From Microbacterium paulum (lineage in GTDB: Bacteria; Actinomycetota; Actinomycetes; Actinomycetales; Microbacteriaceae), in NCBI RefSeq assembly GCF_015707995.1, contig NZ_JAAGRY010000035.1:1-35172 (forward strand): 35,172 bases of DNA, in the 5' to 3' direction. The translations under genes were made by a program, and so were the position numbers. Shown piece by piece: positions 1-7,760 of the stretch. Numbering within the stretch: position 1 is the first letter of the stretch; each line of letters opens with the position of its first letter. A model generated the notes under the pieces. That model was not told the DNA's origin. It ran no database searches and saw only the letters and a list, made by a program, of their open reading frames with translations.

Positions 1-191
1 CCAGGAGCCGCCGCCGCGGCATCCGTCGGCGTCGCCGCGTCGGCCGCCGAGGCATCCGCACCCTCGGTCTGAGCGGCGGAGGCGCGCGCGGCGGCGAGCG
101 CCGCCTTCGCCTGAGCGAGCTTCAGAGCGGCCTCGGCCGCCTCTGCTTCGGCCTGCAGTCGGGCCAGTTCCGCGTCGTCGGCAGCAGTCAT
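1..191 (-). CDS. Ala/Glu-rich coiled-coil protein, N-terminal part only
   Basis: The gene begins with ATG at 191 and runs off the left edge, so only about 63 residues are visible. The start reads MTAADDAELARLQAEAEAAE and continues with Ala-, Glu-, Lys- and Gln-rich heptad-like sequence typical of a coiled coil, then an Ala/Thr/Pro-rich linker. No signal peptide or catalytic motif is visible, and the function is unknown. It starts 10 bp after the PAP2 stop codon and on the same strand, so it may share that transcript. However, TAGGCT lies exactly 7 nt before the ATG, which looks like a private leaderless promoter. The codon usage (GAT GCC, GCG, CTC) matches the neighbours. Confidence 0.6.
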   Translation of the reverse strand, partial: MTAADDAELARLQAEAEAAEAALKLAQAKAALAAARASAAQTEGADASAADAATPTDAAAAAP

Positions 192-198
192 GGCGCTC

Positions 199-204
199 AG
201 CCTA
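199..204 (-). promoter_or_regulatory. candidate -10 box for leaderless transcript
   Basis: On the minus strand TAGGCT fits TANNNT and sits 7 nt before the ATG at 191, the spacing expected when transcription starts at the start codon. It overlaps the TAG stop of the PAP2 gene. No good -35 box was seen. Confidence 0.4.
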
Positions 205-840
205 GCGACCGGAGCGCCCGCGTTCACGGGTGAGCGCGGGCGTGAACAGCGCCGCCACCACGAGGGCCCCGCCGAGACCGGCGAGCGTGCCGCCGACGGT
301 GTCGGTGAACCAGTGCGCGTGCACCTCGGTACGGCTGAACGCCATCGCGAACACCCACGCCGCCCCGACGATCGCGACCCACACCCGCGGCACGATCACG
401 ACCGCGATCACGGCGAGCGTCGCGGCGTTGGCGGTGTGGCCCGACGGGTACGACCCGTGGTCCGAGACGACGATCATCTCTTCGGGCCGCGCGCGGCCGA
501 ACATCGCCTTCAGCATCTGCACCACGAGGGCGCTCCCCGCCGAGGCGCACAGCGCGAACAGCGCGCCCCACGGCCGCCGCACGGCCAGCAGGATCGCGGC
601 GACCCCGAGCGGCACCACGAACGTGGCGAACCACCCGCCGCCGAGAAAGTTCAACGCGAGCGAGAGCGGCTGCAGGAACGAGAACACGTCGACGAACGAG
701 TTCCACCACTCGTCGACGTCGATGTCGGCCTCGAGGGTGATCTGCACGCCGAGCCCGATCGCGAGCACGATCAGCACCAGGCCGATCACGAGGCGTTGCG
801 AACCCGTCGTGATGACGTCGTCGTCGAGCGGTGCGGCCAT
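202..840 (-). CDS. PAP2-family membrane phosphatase
   Basis: A phosphatidic-acid phosphatase type 2 (PAP2) protein of about 212 residues and several membrane helices. The acid-phosphatase signature is complete: K111 with RP at 118-119 (KAMFGRARP), PSGH at 132-135, and SRTEVHAHWFTD at 169-180 carrying the Arg, His and Asp of the third motif. Members dephosphorylate lipid phosphates such as phosphatidic acid, phosphatidylglycerol phosphate or undecaprenyl pyrophosphate with the active site facing outside; the substrate cannot be read from this sequence. I chose the ATG at 840. An in-frame GTG at 855 would add five residues, and neither start has a convincing ribosome-binding site. It follows the MFS gene by about 46 bp and is probably cotranscribed with it. 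Confidence 0.85.
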   Translation of the reverse strand: MAAPLDDDVITTGSQRLVIGLVLIVLAIGLGVQITLEADIDVDEWWNSFVDVFSFLQPLSLALNFLGGGWFATFVVPLGVAAILLAVRRPWGALFALCASAGSALVVQMLKAMFGRARPEEMIVVSDHGSYPSGHTANAATLAVIAVVIVPRVWVAIVGAAWVFAMAFSRTEVHAHWFTDTVGGTLAGLGGALVVAALFTPALTRERGRSGR

Positions 841-886
841 CGCCCCATTGTGCACGACCGCCGGACGCCGCGAGGGCGAGCTGCGC

Positions 887-2263
887 TCAGGGCGCGAGGC
901 GCTCCACGGTGCGCGGGCGCACGATCAGCCACAGCGACAGGCATCCGATCACGGCGCAGCCGACCATCACCGACGCCATCGTGGTGGCGGTGATGCCGGC
1001 GTCGCGGGCGATCCACCCGACGATCGGCGAGATGAGGCCGGCGACGCCGAAGTTGCACGCGCCGATGATGGATGCCGCGGTGCCGGCGGCGGCGCCGTGC
1101 CGGTCCAGGGCCAGCACCTGCACGCACGGGAACGTGAATCCGCACGCGGTCATGAAGACGAACAGCGCCGCCATCGTGGGCCACAGGCCGAGGCCGAGCT
1201 GGTCGAAGACGATGATCGCCAGCGACGCGAGCACCAGCACGGCGGTCGAGAAGGCGAGCACCCACTGCGGCCCGAACCGCGCGGCGAGCCGCGAGGCGGT
1301 CTGCACGCCGAGGACGACACCCAGTGAGTTGACGGCGAAGAGCATGCCGTACTGCTGGGCGTCGAAGCCGTAGCCCTCCTGGAAGAGGAAGGACGACGAG
1401 GAGAGATACGAGAACAGCCCCGAGAACGTCATGCCGCCGATGATCAGCACGCCGATGAACACCCGGTCGCTGAAGACGCTGCGGTACCGCTGCAGCACCG
1501 TCGCTCCCCCGGCCGCGCCGCGGCGGGCCTTGGGCAGCGTCTCGGGAACGAGCGCGATCGCCGAGACCAGCATGACGAAGCCGTACACCGCGAGCACGAC
1601 GAAGATGCCGCGCCACGGCATGACCGCCAGCAGCGCCGACCCGATGAGCGGGGCGATCACGGGCGCCACCCCCGAGACGAGGGCGAGCCGGCTCAGCATG
1701 ACGACGAGGCGCCGCCCGCCGAACAGGTCGCGCACGATCGCCATCGCGACCACGCCGCCCGCCGCGGCGCCCATTCCCATGAGCACCCGCGCGACGGCGA
1801 GGAGCGTCAGGTCGGGGGCGAGGGCCGCGCCGACACTCGCGATCACGTGCAGCGCCGTGACGGCCAGCAGCGGGCGTCGCCTGCCCACCTTGTCGCTCAG
1901 CGGCCCGACGATCAGCTGTCCGAGCGCGAACCCGATCATCGTGCCGGTGAGTGTCAACTGGATGGCCGCGGCGGTCGTGTGGAAGTCCTGCTGCAGCACC
2001 GGGAAGGCGGGAAGGTACAGGTCGATCGTGAACGGTCCGAGCGCGGTGAGCGCCCCGAGCAGGATGATGTAGACGACGCGACGACCCGCCCCGATGGCGT
2101 CACCCGGGTGCAGCACGATGGGCGCGGTCGCGGGATTCGCGCCGAGCGTGCGGATCGCACCGGTCGGCGAAGACGACGACGGCGCCCCCGCGCTGCGGGG
2201 GGAGGTCGTCGGGATCGAAGCTGTGTCGCGCACGGGGTCCCGTCGTTCGAAACGATTCGGCAA
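887..2263 (-). CDS. MFS drug exporter, Bcr/CflA type
   Basis: A major facilitator superfamily antiporter with about 12 membrane segments. The first helix carries the Bcr/CflA-like FTIDLYLPAFP, and the loop between TM2 and TM3 carries MFS motif A (GPLSDKVGRRRPLL). This family exports drugs or small metabolites (bicyclomycin, sulfonamide, cysteine in characterised members) in exchange for protons; the substrate here is unknown. The frame opens at a TTG (2263), giving an unusually long, polar, Ser/Pro/Ala-rich N-terminus of about 65 residues before TM1. An in-frame GTG at 2233 is an equally good start and shortens it by 10 residues. A TACGAT box at 2274-2279 (minus) may be the -10 element. The PAP2 gene follows in the same direction. 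Confidence 0.85.
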   Translation of the reverse strand: MPNRFERRDPVRDTASIPTTSPRSAGAPSSSSPTGAIRTLGANPATAPIVLHPGDAIGAGRRVVYIILLGALTALGPFTIDLYLPAFPVLQQDFHTTAAAIQLTLTGTMIGFALGQLIVGPLSDKVGRRRPLLAVTALHVIASVGAALAPDLTLLAVARVLMGMGAAAGGVVAMAIVRDLFGGRRLVVMLSRLALVSGVAPVIAPLIGSALLAVMPWRGIFVVLAVYGFVMLVSAIALVPETLPKARRGAAGGATVLQRYRSVFSDRVFIGVLIIGGMTFSGLFSYLSSSSFLFQEGYGFDAQQYGMLFAVNSLGVVLGVQTASRLAARFGPQWVLAFSTAVLVLASLAIIVFDQLGLGLWPTMAALFVFMTACGFTFPCVQVLALDRHGAAAGTAASIIGACNFGVAGLISPIVGWIARDAGITATTMASVMVGCAVIGCLSLWLIVRPRTVERLAP

Positions 2264-2343
2264 AACCTGTCCATCGTATCGTGCGCCGCCGCGCCCCCGC
2301 CCTGCCTGCGCCGCCTCCCGGCCCCACTACCCATCCCGCCGCA

Positions 2344-2349
2344 TAGAAT
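2344..2349 (+). promoter_or_regulatory. candidate -10 box for DUF3105–DUF305 operon
   Basis: TAGAAT stands 52 nt before the ATG at 2402, in the 138-bp gap between two divergent genes. There is no clear -35 hexamer at the usual distance, so support rests on the -10 match and position. Confidence 0.35.
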
Positions 2350-2401
2350 CGGAGCGTCCCTCCCGCCGCCGCGGGCCGCACCCCGAGCCGAGATCACGCA
2401 C

Positions 2402-3109
2402 ATGACCCCGACCTCTTCCGGCAAGCGTCAGAGCGGAAACCCCGCCACGCAGGCCGCGATCGATCTGACCGTCAAGCAGCAGCGCGAACAGCAGAAGCAG
2501 CAGAAGCTCGCCGAGTACGAGCGCGGCCTCGCCCGGCGCCGCCGCAGCCGCCTCACCTGGTGGATCGTGGGTTCGACCGCCGCCCTCGTCGTGATCGGGC
2601 TCGTCGCGGCATCCATCATCTTCGCGCCGAAACCCGCGACCTACGACGCCGGCGGCACGGGTGCCGAGATCGAGGGCGTCGAGACGTTCACGAACGAGAC
2701 GAAGCACGTCGCGGGAACCGTCGACTACCCGCAGAATCCCCCCGCGGGCGGGCCGCACAACCAGTACTGGCTCAACTGCGGCGTGTACGACCAGCCGCAG
2801 CAGAACGAGAACGCGGTGCACTCGCTCGAGCACGGCGCCGTCTGGGTCACCTACGACGCGTCGCGGGTGAGCGGCGACGAGCTGGCCACCCTGACCTCGC
2901 ACCTGCCGTCGAGCTACGCGATCCTCTCGCCGTACGAGGGCCTGCCGAGCCCGATCGTGCTGTCCGCGTGGAACGCGCAGCTGAAGCTCGACAGCGCCTC
3001 CGACCCGCGCATCGGCGAGTTCTTCGAGGAGTACTGGCGCAGCCAGAACGTGCCCGAGCCCGGCGCCGCGTGCACCGGCGCCATCGACGGGCCCGGCAAG
3101 ACGTCGTGA
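2402..3109 (+). CDS. DUF3105 membrane-anchored protein
   Basis: A 235-residue protein with a charged, Gln/Lys-rich cytoplasmic N-terminus (about residues 1-48, basic near the membrane), one membrane anchor (about 50-72, WWIVGSTAALVVIGLVAASI), and an exported C-terminal domain. That domain matches the DUF3105 pattern: YPQNPPAGGPHNQYWLNCGVY, then HSLEHGAVWVTY and LPSSYAILSPY. The conserved His and Cys residues suggest metal or redox chemistry, but no function is established. I took the ATG at 2402 because it begins the recognisable N-terminus; the frame stays open far upstream, through antisense of the MFS gene. It overlaps the next gene by GTGA, indicating translational coupling with the DUF305 protein. 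Confidence 0.85.
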   Translation: MTPTSSGKRQSGNPATQAAIDLTVKQQREQQKQQKLAEYERGLARRRRSRLTWWIVGSTAALVVIGLVAASIIFAPKPATYDAGGTGAEIEGVETFTNETKHVAGTVDYPQNPPAGGPHNQYWLNCGVYDQPQQNENAVHSLEHGAVWVTYDASRVSGDELATLTSHLPSSYAILSPYEGLPSPIVLSAWNAQLKLDSASDPRIGEFFEEYWRSQNVPEPGAACTGAIDGPGKTS

Positions 3110-3804
3110 CCTCGGCGCCCGGGGCCGCGCCCGCAGAACGCACCGGCCGCAGCCTGCCGCCGTGGTGGGCGGTGCTGCTCGTGGCGATCGCCGTGGCGGG
3201 GGTCGCCTTCGCGATCGGCCGGTTCACGACGTTCGCCGCCGCCCCGGCCACGCCCGGCACCGACTCACCCGAGGCGGGGTTCGCCCGCGACATGCAGGTG
3301 CACCACGGCCAGGCGGTCGAGATGGCGATGGACATCTACCGCACCACCGAGAACGACGACGTGCGGGTGCTCGCCTACGACATCGCGACCACCCAGTCGG
3401 CGCAGAAGGGCGAGTTCTACGACTGGCTCGTGAAGTGGAACCTGCCCCAGCGCGGCGCCCCGCTCATGTCCTGGATGCAGGGGTGGACGGATGCCTCGGG
3501 CTCCGATCACGAGCACGGCGGCGGGTCCGCGCCGGCATCCGAGGCCGAGCTCATGACCCAGATGGGGATGGCGAGCGCCGCCGACCTCGCCCAGCTGCGC
3601 GCCGAGTCGGGCACCGCCGCCGACTGCACGTTCCTGCGGCTGATGATCCGCCACCACGAGGGCGCGCTGCCGATGGCGCAGGCGCTGCTCGACCTCGGTC
3701 ACGAGCCGCGCGCCCTGCAGGCCGCCGCCTCGACCCGCGCCACCCAGTCGGCCGAGATCGAGCTCATGACGAGCCTGCGCGCGGGCCTCGCCTGCACCGA
3801 CTGA
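3106..3804 (+). CDS. DUF305 (ferritin-like) membrane-anchored protein
   Basis: A 232-residue protein with a single N-terminal membrane segment (about residues 18-40, WWAVLLVAIAVAGVAFAIG) and an extracytoplasmic four-helix DUF305 domain. The paired family motifs are present: FARDMQVHHGQAVEMAMDIY near the start and FLRLMIRHHEGALPMAQALL near the end, with the double-His elements seen in this family. DUF305 proteins often occur in copper or oxidative-stress contexts, but the biochemical role is unproven. The GTG start overlaps the DUF3105 stop (GTGA), and no other start fits, so the two proteins are probably made together. A His/Gly-rich linker (SDHEHGGGSAPASEAE) splits the domain between the helix pairs. 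Confidence 0.85.
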   Translation: MTSAPGAAPAERTGRSLPPWWAVLLVAIAVAGVAFAIGRFTTFAAAPATPGTDSPEAGFARDMQVHHGQAVEMAMDIYRTTENDDVRVLAYDIATTQSAQKGEFYDWLVKWNLPQRGAPLMSWMQGWTDASGSDHEHGGGSAPASEAELMTQMGMASAADLAQLRAESGTAADCTFLRLMIRHHEGALPMAQALLDLGHEPRALQAAASTRATQSAEIELMTSLRAGLACTD

Positions 3805-3828
3805 CGCGCCGCCCTCGCACCGGCGCCG

Positions 3829-3881
3829 CCCTCACCCGGCGTGCAGCCCTCACCCGGGGCCACCCTCACCCGGCGTGCAGC
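3829..3881. repeat. short direct repeat at the P-type ATPase 3' end
   Basis: A 19-bp unit (CCCTCACCCGGCGTGCAGC) occurs at 3829-3847 and again at 3863-3881, with a shorter CCCTCACCCGG copy between them at 3847. The second copy contains the last codons and stop of the P-type ATPase gene, so the spacer contains a small duplication of that gene's tail. Confidence 0.75.
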
Positions 3882-6724
3882 ACCGGGCGGAAGAAGCGCC
3901 CGGCCGGGGGCGCCCACAGCGCGATGAGCACGAGCAGGTAGACCACGATCTGCGCCGCCGCCCACCAGCTCCACTCCCGCGCGAGGGCGAGGGTCCACGC
4001 CTGCAGCACGATCAGCGCGGCGGCGAGGAGCGTGACGAACAGGCGGGACAGTCCGCTCCCCCGCGACAGCCCCGCCGCGGCGGCGACCGAGAGCAGTCCG
4101 AACAGGATGATCCCGGCGCCGACGAGCGAGACGATCACGACGAGGTCGGCGGGCACCTCATAGCGGCTCAGCAGGAACAGCACGCCGAACATCGCGCTCG
4201 CGAGCCCGCCGAGGTAGACCGCCACGACCGCGAGGGTCACCGGAACCGGAGGGGATACCGCCTGCGGATGCGGCACCGTCGGGTGCGCGGAGGCGTCGAC
4301 GAGCGTGCGGGCGACGTAGCGGCGCTGCACGAGCCGCACGATCTCGATCAGGCACACCGCCACCAGGCACGCGCCGGTCACGAGCACCGCGGTCACCGGT
4401 CCCGGGTCGACGAGGAGGAAGAACGCCCGCGCGAGCGGCACCGTGAAGATCACGATCAGCGCGACGAACATCGCCCCGACGACGGCCCCCTTATAGCGGT
4501 TGAGCGGGCGGGCGAGCACACCGAGGATCCAGATTCCGACGACGGCGAGCACGATCGTCGCGCCCGTGCGCACCTCGTCGATGCCGATGCCCTGCGGGCG
4601 CTCGAGCAGCGTGTACGTCGTGATCGTCGCGGCCACGACGATTCCCGCCGGGATTGCGAAGCTCAGCGAGCGGCGGAGGAACCCCGGGACGTAGCGCTGG
4701 GCGTTCGGCATGAGCGCGAGGAAGAACGCGGGGATGCCGATCGTCAGCCCGTCGGTGATAGACAGCTGCCGCGGCAGGAACGGGAACTCCAGCACCAGGA
4801 TTCCGAACAGCACCGCCAGCAGGGTCGCGTAGACGGTCTTGGTGAGGAAGAGCATCGAGACGCGTTCGATGTTCGCGATGACCTGACGTCCCTCGGCGAC
4901 GACGTCGGGCAGGTGCGAGATCCTGTCGTCGAGCAGCACGATGCGCGCGACGGCCTTGGTCGCTGCCGATCCCGAGTTCATCGCGATCCCCATGTCGGCG
5001 GTCTTGATCGCGAGCGCGTCGTTGACACCGTCGCCGGTCATCGCGACGGTGTGCCCGCGAGACTGCAGCGCGATGACCATCCGCTTCTTCTGGTCGGGTG
5101 TCACCCGCCCGAACACGGTGTGCTCCTCGAACACGTCGGCGAGCGCCTCGTCGTCCCCCGGCAGCGTGCGCGCGTCGAAGCCGTCCGCGACGTCGACGCC
5201 GACCTCGCGGGCGATCGCGGCGACGGTGCGCGGGTTGTCGCCCGAGATGATGCGGATGCCGACGCCCTGCTCGCGGAAGTACTCGAGGGTCTGCGCGGCA
5301 TCGCCGCGCACCTTCTCACGGAACGTGAGCACCGCGACGGCCAACAGCCCCGCGGGGAGCTCTTCCGCGTCGGCGCTCTGCTCGGTCAGCGAGTGCGCGC
5401 TGAACCCGAGCACGAGCGTGCGCCGTCCGCTCGACGCGCGCTCGATCACGGCCGCGCCGAGCGGGTCGGCCTCGTCGCCGGCGCGCGCGCCGAAGACCAT
5501 CTCCGGCGCCCCGAGCACCCACGTGCCCGGCGCGTCGTCGAACGACACCGCGCTCCACTTGCGCGCCGACGAGAACGGGATCGTCAGCGCCGCGCGACGC
5601 GGCGGCTCATCCCCGAAGGGCGCGGCGAGCGTGCGGGCGGTGGCGTTGGCATCCGGTGCCGTGCCGTACCAGCCGAGCGTGCGCTGCCAGTCCGGTGCCT
5701 GAGCCAGGACGAACGCGTCGCCGTAGACGATGTCGCCCTCGGTGAGGGTGCCCGTCTTGTCGAGGCAGATGACGTCGACCCGGGCGAGCCCCTCGACGGC
5801 GGGCAGTTCGTTGACGAGTACCTGCCGCGAGGCGAGGCGCGCGGCGCCGACGGCGAAGGCGATGGATGTCATGAGCACGAGCCCGAGCGGGATCATCGCC
5901 GTCACCGACGCGATCGTCGCGGTCAGCGCGTCGACCCACGCGCCGGTCCGCCACGCCTGCCGCCACCCGCCGAGGACCTGCATCTGCGCGTTCAGCACGA
6001 GCAGGCCCACCGGCCCGATCGCCCAGCCGACCCAGCCGAGCACGCGGTTGATCGAGTCGCGCAGCTCGGAGCCGACGAGCGAGAACCGCTTCGCCTCGCC
6101 CGCGAAGGCGTTGGCGTAAGCATCCGCCCCCACCCGGATCACCTGCGCGTCGCCGTCTCCCCCGACCACGATCGACCCCGACAGCGCCTCGTCACCCGGG
6201 TGCTTGTCGACGGCGTCGGCCTCACCGGTCAGCATCGACTCGTCGATCTGCAGCCCGCGCGAGCGCACCACGCGCGCGTCGGCGGCGAGCTGATCGCCCG
6301 CCCGCAGCACCAGGATGTCGCCGAGCACGATGTCACCAGGAGCGATCTCGACCTCGGCGCCGCCCCGCCGAACGCGGGCGGTCGACGCGTTGAGCAGGGC
6401 GAGCTTGTCGAGCGCGGCCTTGGCCCGGAACTCCTGCAGCGACCCGATCAGGGCGTTGCCGACGGCGGCGAACCCGAAGAGGGCGTCTTGCCAGCGCCCG
6501 ATGACGAACAGCACGCCGAAGCACGCGAAGACGATGCCGTTGAACGGGGTGAACACGTTCGCGCGGATGATGCTCCACGCGCTCCGGCTCGTCTCGGCGC
6601 GATACGCGTTGCCCTGCCCGGCGGCGGCGCGGCGGGCGGCCTCGTCGTCGGTCAGCCCGACATTCGGGTCGACGGCCGGGTCGGGATCATCCGAAACGCC
6701 GCCGGGGGTCGCCGCGGTCTGCAT
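3866..6724 (-). CDS. P-type cation ATPase, CtpE-like, with C-terminal membrane extension
   Basis: A 952-residue E1-E2 ATPase. Visible motifs are the actuator TGE (166-168), the phosphorylation site DKTGTLTEG with D322, and the hinge TGDGVNDA (563-570). M4 carries IPLGL in place of the common PEGL. Sequence around the phosphorylation site (NELPAVEGLARVDVICLDKT) and after the hinge (SGSAATKAVARIVLLDD) is close to what I recall of mycobacterial CtpE, a calcium-uptake ATPase, so calcium is the best guess. There is no heavy-metal-binding N-terminus and no CPC motif. CtpE itself is about 800 residues; here roughly residues 825-945 add about four more hydrophobic segments. TAGGGT lies 6 nt before the ATG, suggesting a leaderless mRNA. 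It appears monocistronic. Confidence 0.88.
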   Translation of the reverse strand: MQTAATPGGVSDDPDPAVDPNVGLTDDEAARRAAAGQGNAYRAETSRSAWSIIRANVFTPFNGIVFACFGVLFVIGRWQDALFGFAAVGNALIGSLQEFRAKAALDKLALLNASTARVRRGGAEVEIAPGDIVLGDILVLRAGDQLAADARVVRSRGLQIDESMLTGEADAVDKHPGDEALSGSIVVGGDGDAQVIRVGADAYANAFAGEAKRFSLVGSELRDSINRVLGWVGWAIGPVGLLVLNAQMQVLGGWRQAWRTGAWVDALTATIASVTAMIPLGLVLMTSIAFAVGAARLASRQVLVNELPAVEGLARVDVICLDKTGTLTEGDIVYGDAFVLAQAPDWQRTLGWYGTAPDANATARTLAAPFGDEPPRRAALTIPFSSARKWSAVSFDDAPGTWVLGAPEMVFGARAGDEADPLGAAVIERASSGRRTLVLGFSAHSLTEQSADAEELPAGLLAVAVLTFREKVRGDAAQTLEYFREQGVGIRIISGDNPRTVAAIAREVGVDVADGFDARTLPGDDEALADVFEEHTVFGRVTPDQKKRMVIALQSRGHTVAMTGDGVNDALAIKTADMGIAMNSGSAATKAVARIVLLDDRISHLPDVVAEGRQVIANIERVSMLFLTKTVYATLLAVLFGILVLEFPFLPRQLSITDGLTIGIPAFFLALMPNAQRYVPGFLRRSLSFAIPAGIVVAATITTYTLLERPQGIGIDEVRTGATIVLAVVGIWILGVLARPLNRYKGAVVGAMFVALIVIFTVPLARAFFLLVDPGPVTAVLVTGACLVAVCLIEIVRLVQRRYVARTLVDASAHPTVPHPQAVSPPVPVTLAVVAVYLGGLASAMFGVLFLLSRYEVPADLVVIVSLVGAGIILFGLLSVAAAAGLSRGSGLSRLFVTLLAAALIVLQAWTLALAREWSWWAAAQIVVYLLVLIALWAPPAGRFFRPVLHAG

Positions 6725-6730
6725 GGCATC

Positions 6731-6736
6731 ACCCTA
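6731..6736 (-). promoter_or_regulatory. candidate -10 box for leaderless P-type ATPase mRNA
   Basis: TAGGGT (minus strand) is followed by 6 nt and then the ATG at 6724; no Shine-Dalgarno sequence fits between them. No -35 box was recognised. Confidence 0.4.
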
Positions 6737-6773
6737 GACCGCGGAGACCCCCGAAACGGGGTGCCGAGCGGCG

Positions 6774-7760
6774 TCAGCCCTTCGTCGCCCCCGCGAGCAG
6801 GCCCCGCACGAAGAATCGCTGCAGCAAGAAGAAGACGATCAGCGGCACGAGGATCGAGATGAACGTGCCCGCCGCCTGCAGGAACCACTGGTCGCCCCAC
6901 GTGCCCGAGAGCGAGTTGAGCGATTGGGTGATCGGCAGCGACGTCGACGGCGCGAAGATCGTCGCCACGAGCAGGTCGTTCCACACCCAGATGAACTCCA
7001 GCACCGCGAACGAGGCGAGGGCGGGAGCGGCGAGCGGGATGATCATGCGCAAGAAGATCTGCCCGTGACCGGCGCCGTCGACGCGAGCAGCCTCGATGAG
7101 TTCGCTCGGGATCTCGGCGATGAAGTTGTGCAGCAAGAAAACCGCAAGCGGCAGCGCGAAGATCACGTGGGCGATCCACACGGTCGCAAAGCTGTGCTCG
7201 AGACCGCGCAGCTCGAGCGGCGGGAAGATCGTGACGTCGCCGATCGACATGCCGCGCGAGAAGAGGCTCAGCAGCGGTACGAGGGCCATCTGCAGGGGCA
7301 CGATCTGCAGGGCGAACACCGCGATGAACGCGATGTTCCGACCCGGGAAGTCGATCCACGCGAACGCATACGCGAGCATCGAGGCGACGGCGAGCGCGAA
7401 GAACACGACGGGGATCGTGATGGCGAGCGAGTTGATGAACGACTCGCCGAGGGTCAGCGCGGTGCCTCCTGAGGTGAGCGCCGCGCGGTAGTTGTCGAAC
7501 GTGAACGACGGGTCCGTGAACACCGTCCACCAGCCCGTCGACTGCACGTCGGCGCCCGGCCGGAACGAGGTGACGAAGAGGCCGAACGTCGGGATCGTCC
7601 AGAAGAACGCGATCACGAGCGCCGCGATCGTCGCCCCTTTCGAGGTCAGGCGCTTGCGCGCCATCGCCTCGTGCTTGCGCGTGTCGCGCGCGACCTGGCG
7701 CGCGGAGCGACCGTCGCCGATCGGTCCGGCGGCTTCGATGACATCCACTCCGGTGCTCAT
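6774..7760 (-). CDS. sugar ABC transporter permease, MalG/AglG type
   Basis: A 328-residue inner-membrane permease with about six membrane helices and the EAA loop that contacts the ATPase (IPSELIEAARVDGAGHGQIF, followed by IIPLAAPALA). It forms a heterodimer with the upstream permease to pass a sugar delivered by the binding protein. The ATG at 7760 overlaps the stop of the preceding permease by 4 bp (ATGA), which decides the start and indicates coupled translation. About 40 polar residues precede TM1. No ATP-binding subunit follows: the next gene is the convergently regulated but separate P-type ATPase. Many actinobacterial sugar importers instead share a distant MsiK-type ATPase. Confidence 0.92.
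   Translation of the reverse strand: MSTGVDVIEAAGPIGDGRSARQVARDTRKHEAMARKRLTSKGATIAALVIAFFWTIPTFGLFVTSFRPGADVQSTGWWTVFTDPSFTFDNYRAALTSGGTALTLGESFINSLAITIPVVFFALAVASMLAYAFAWIDFPGRNIAFIAVFALQIVPLQMALVPLLSLFSRGMSIGDVTIFPPLELRGLEHSFATVWIAHVIFALPLAVFLLHNFIAEIPSELIEAARVDGAGHGQIFLRMIIPLAAPALASFAVLEFIWVWNDLLVATIFAPSTSLPITQSLNSLSGTWGDQWFLQAAGTFISILVPLIVFFLLQRFFVRGLLAGATKG

Noticed and set aside
6747..6762. ACCCCCGAAACGGGGT as a terminator between the P-type ATPase and permease genes
   Set aside because: Only a 5-bp stem with a 3-nt loop and no T-run; too weak to call. It also lies upstream of the ATPase start and after no operon end that clearly needs it.
3875..6862. A 995-codon open frame antisense to the P-type ATPase
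   Set aside because: It is Arg/Asp/His-rich with no family motifs, and reads the complement of a gene with all ATPase motifs; long antisense frames are expected at this GC content.
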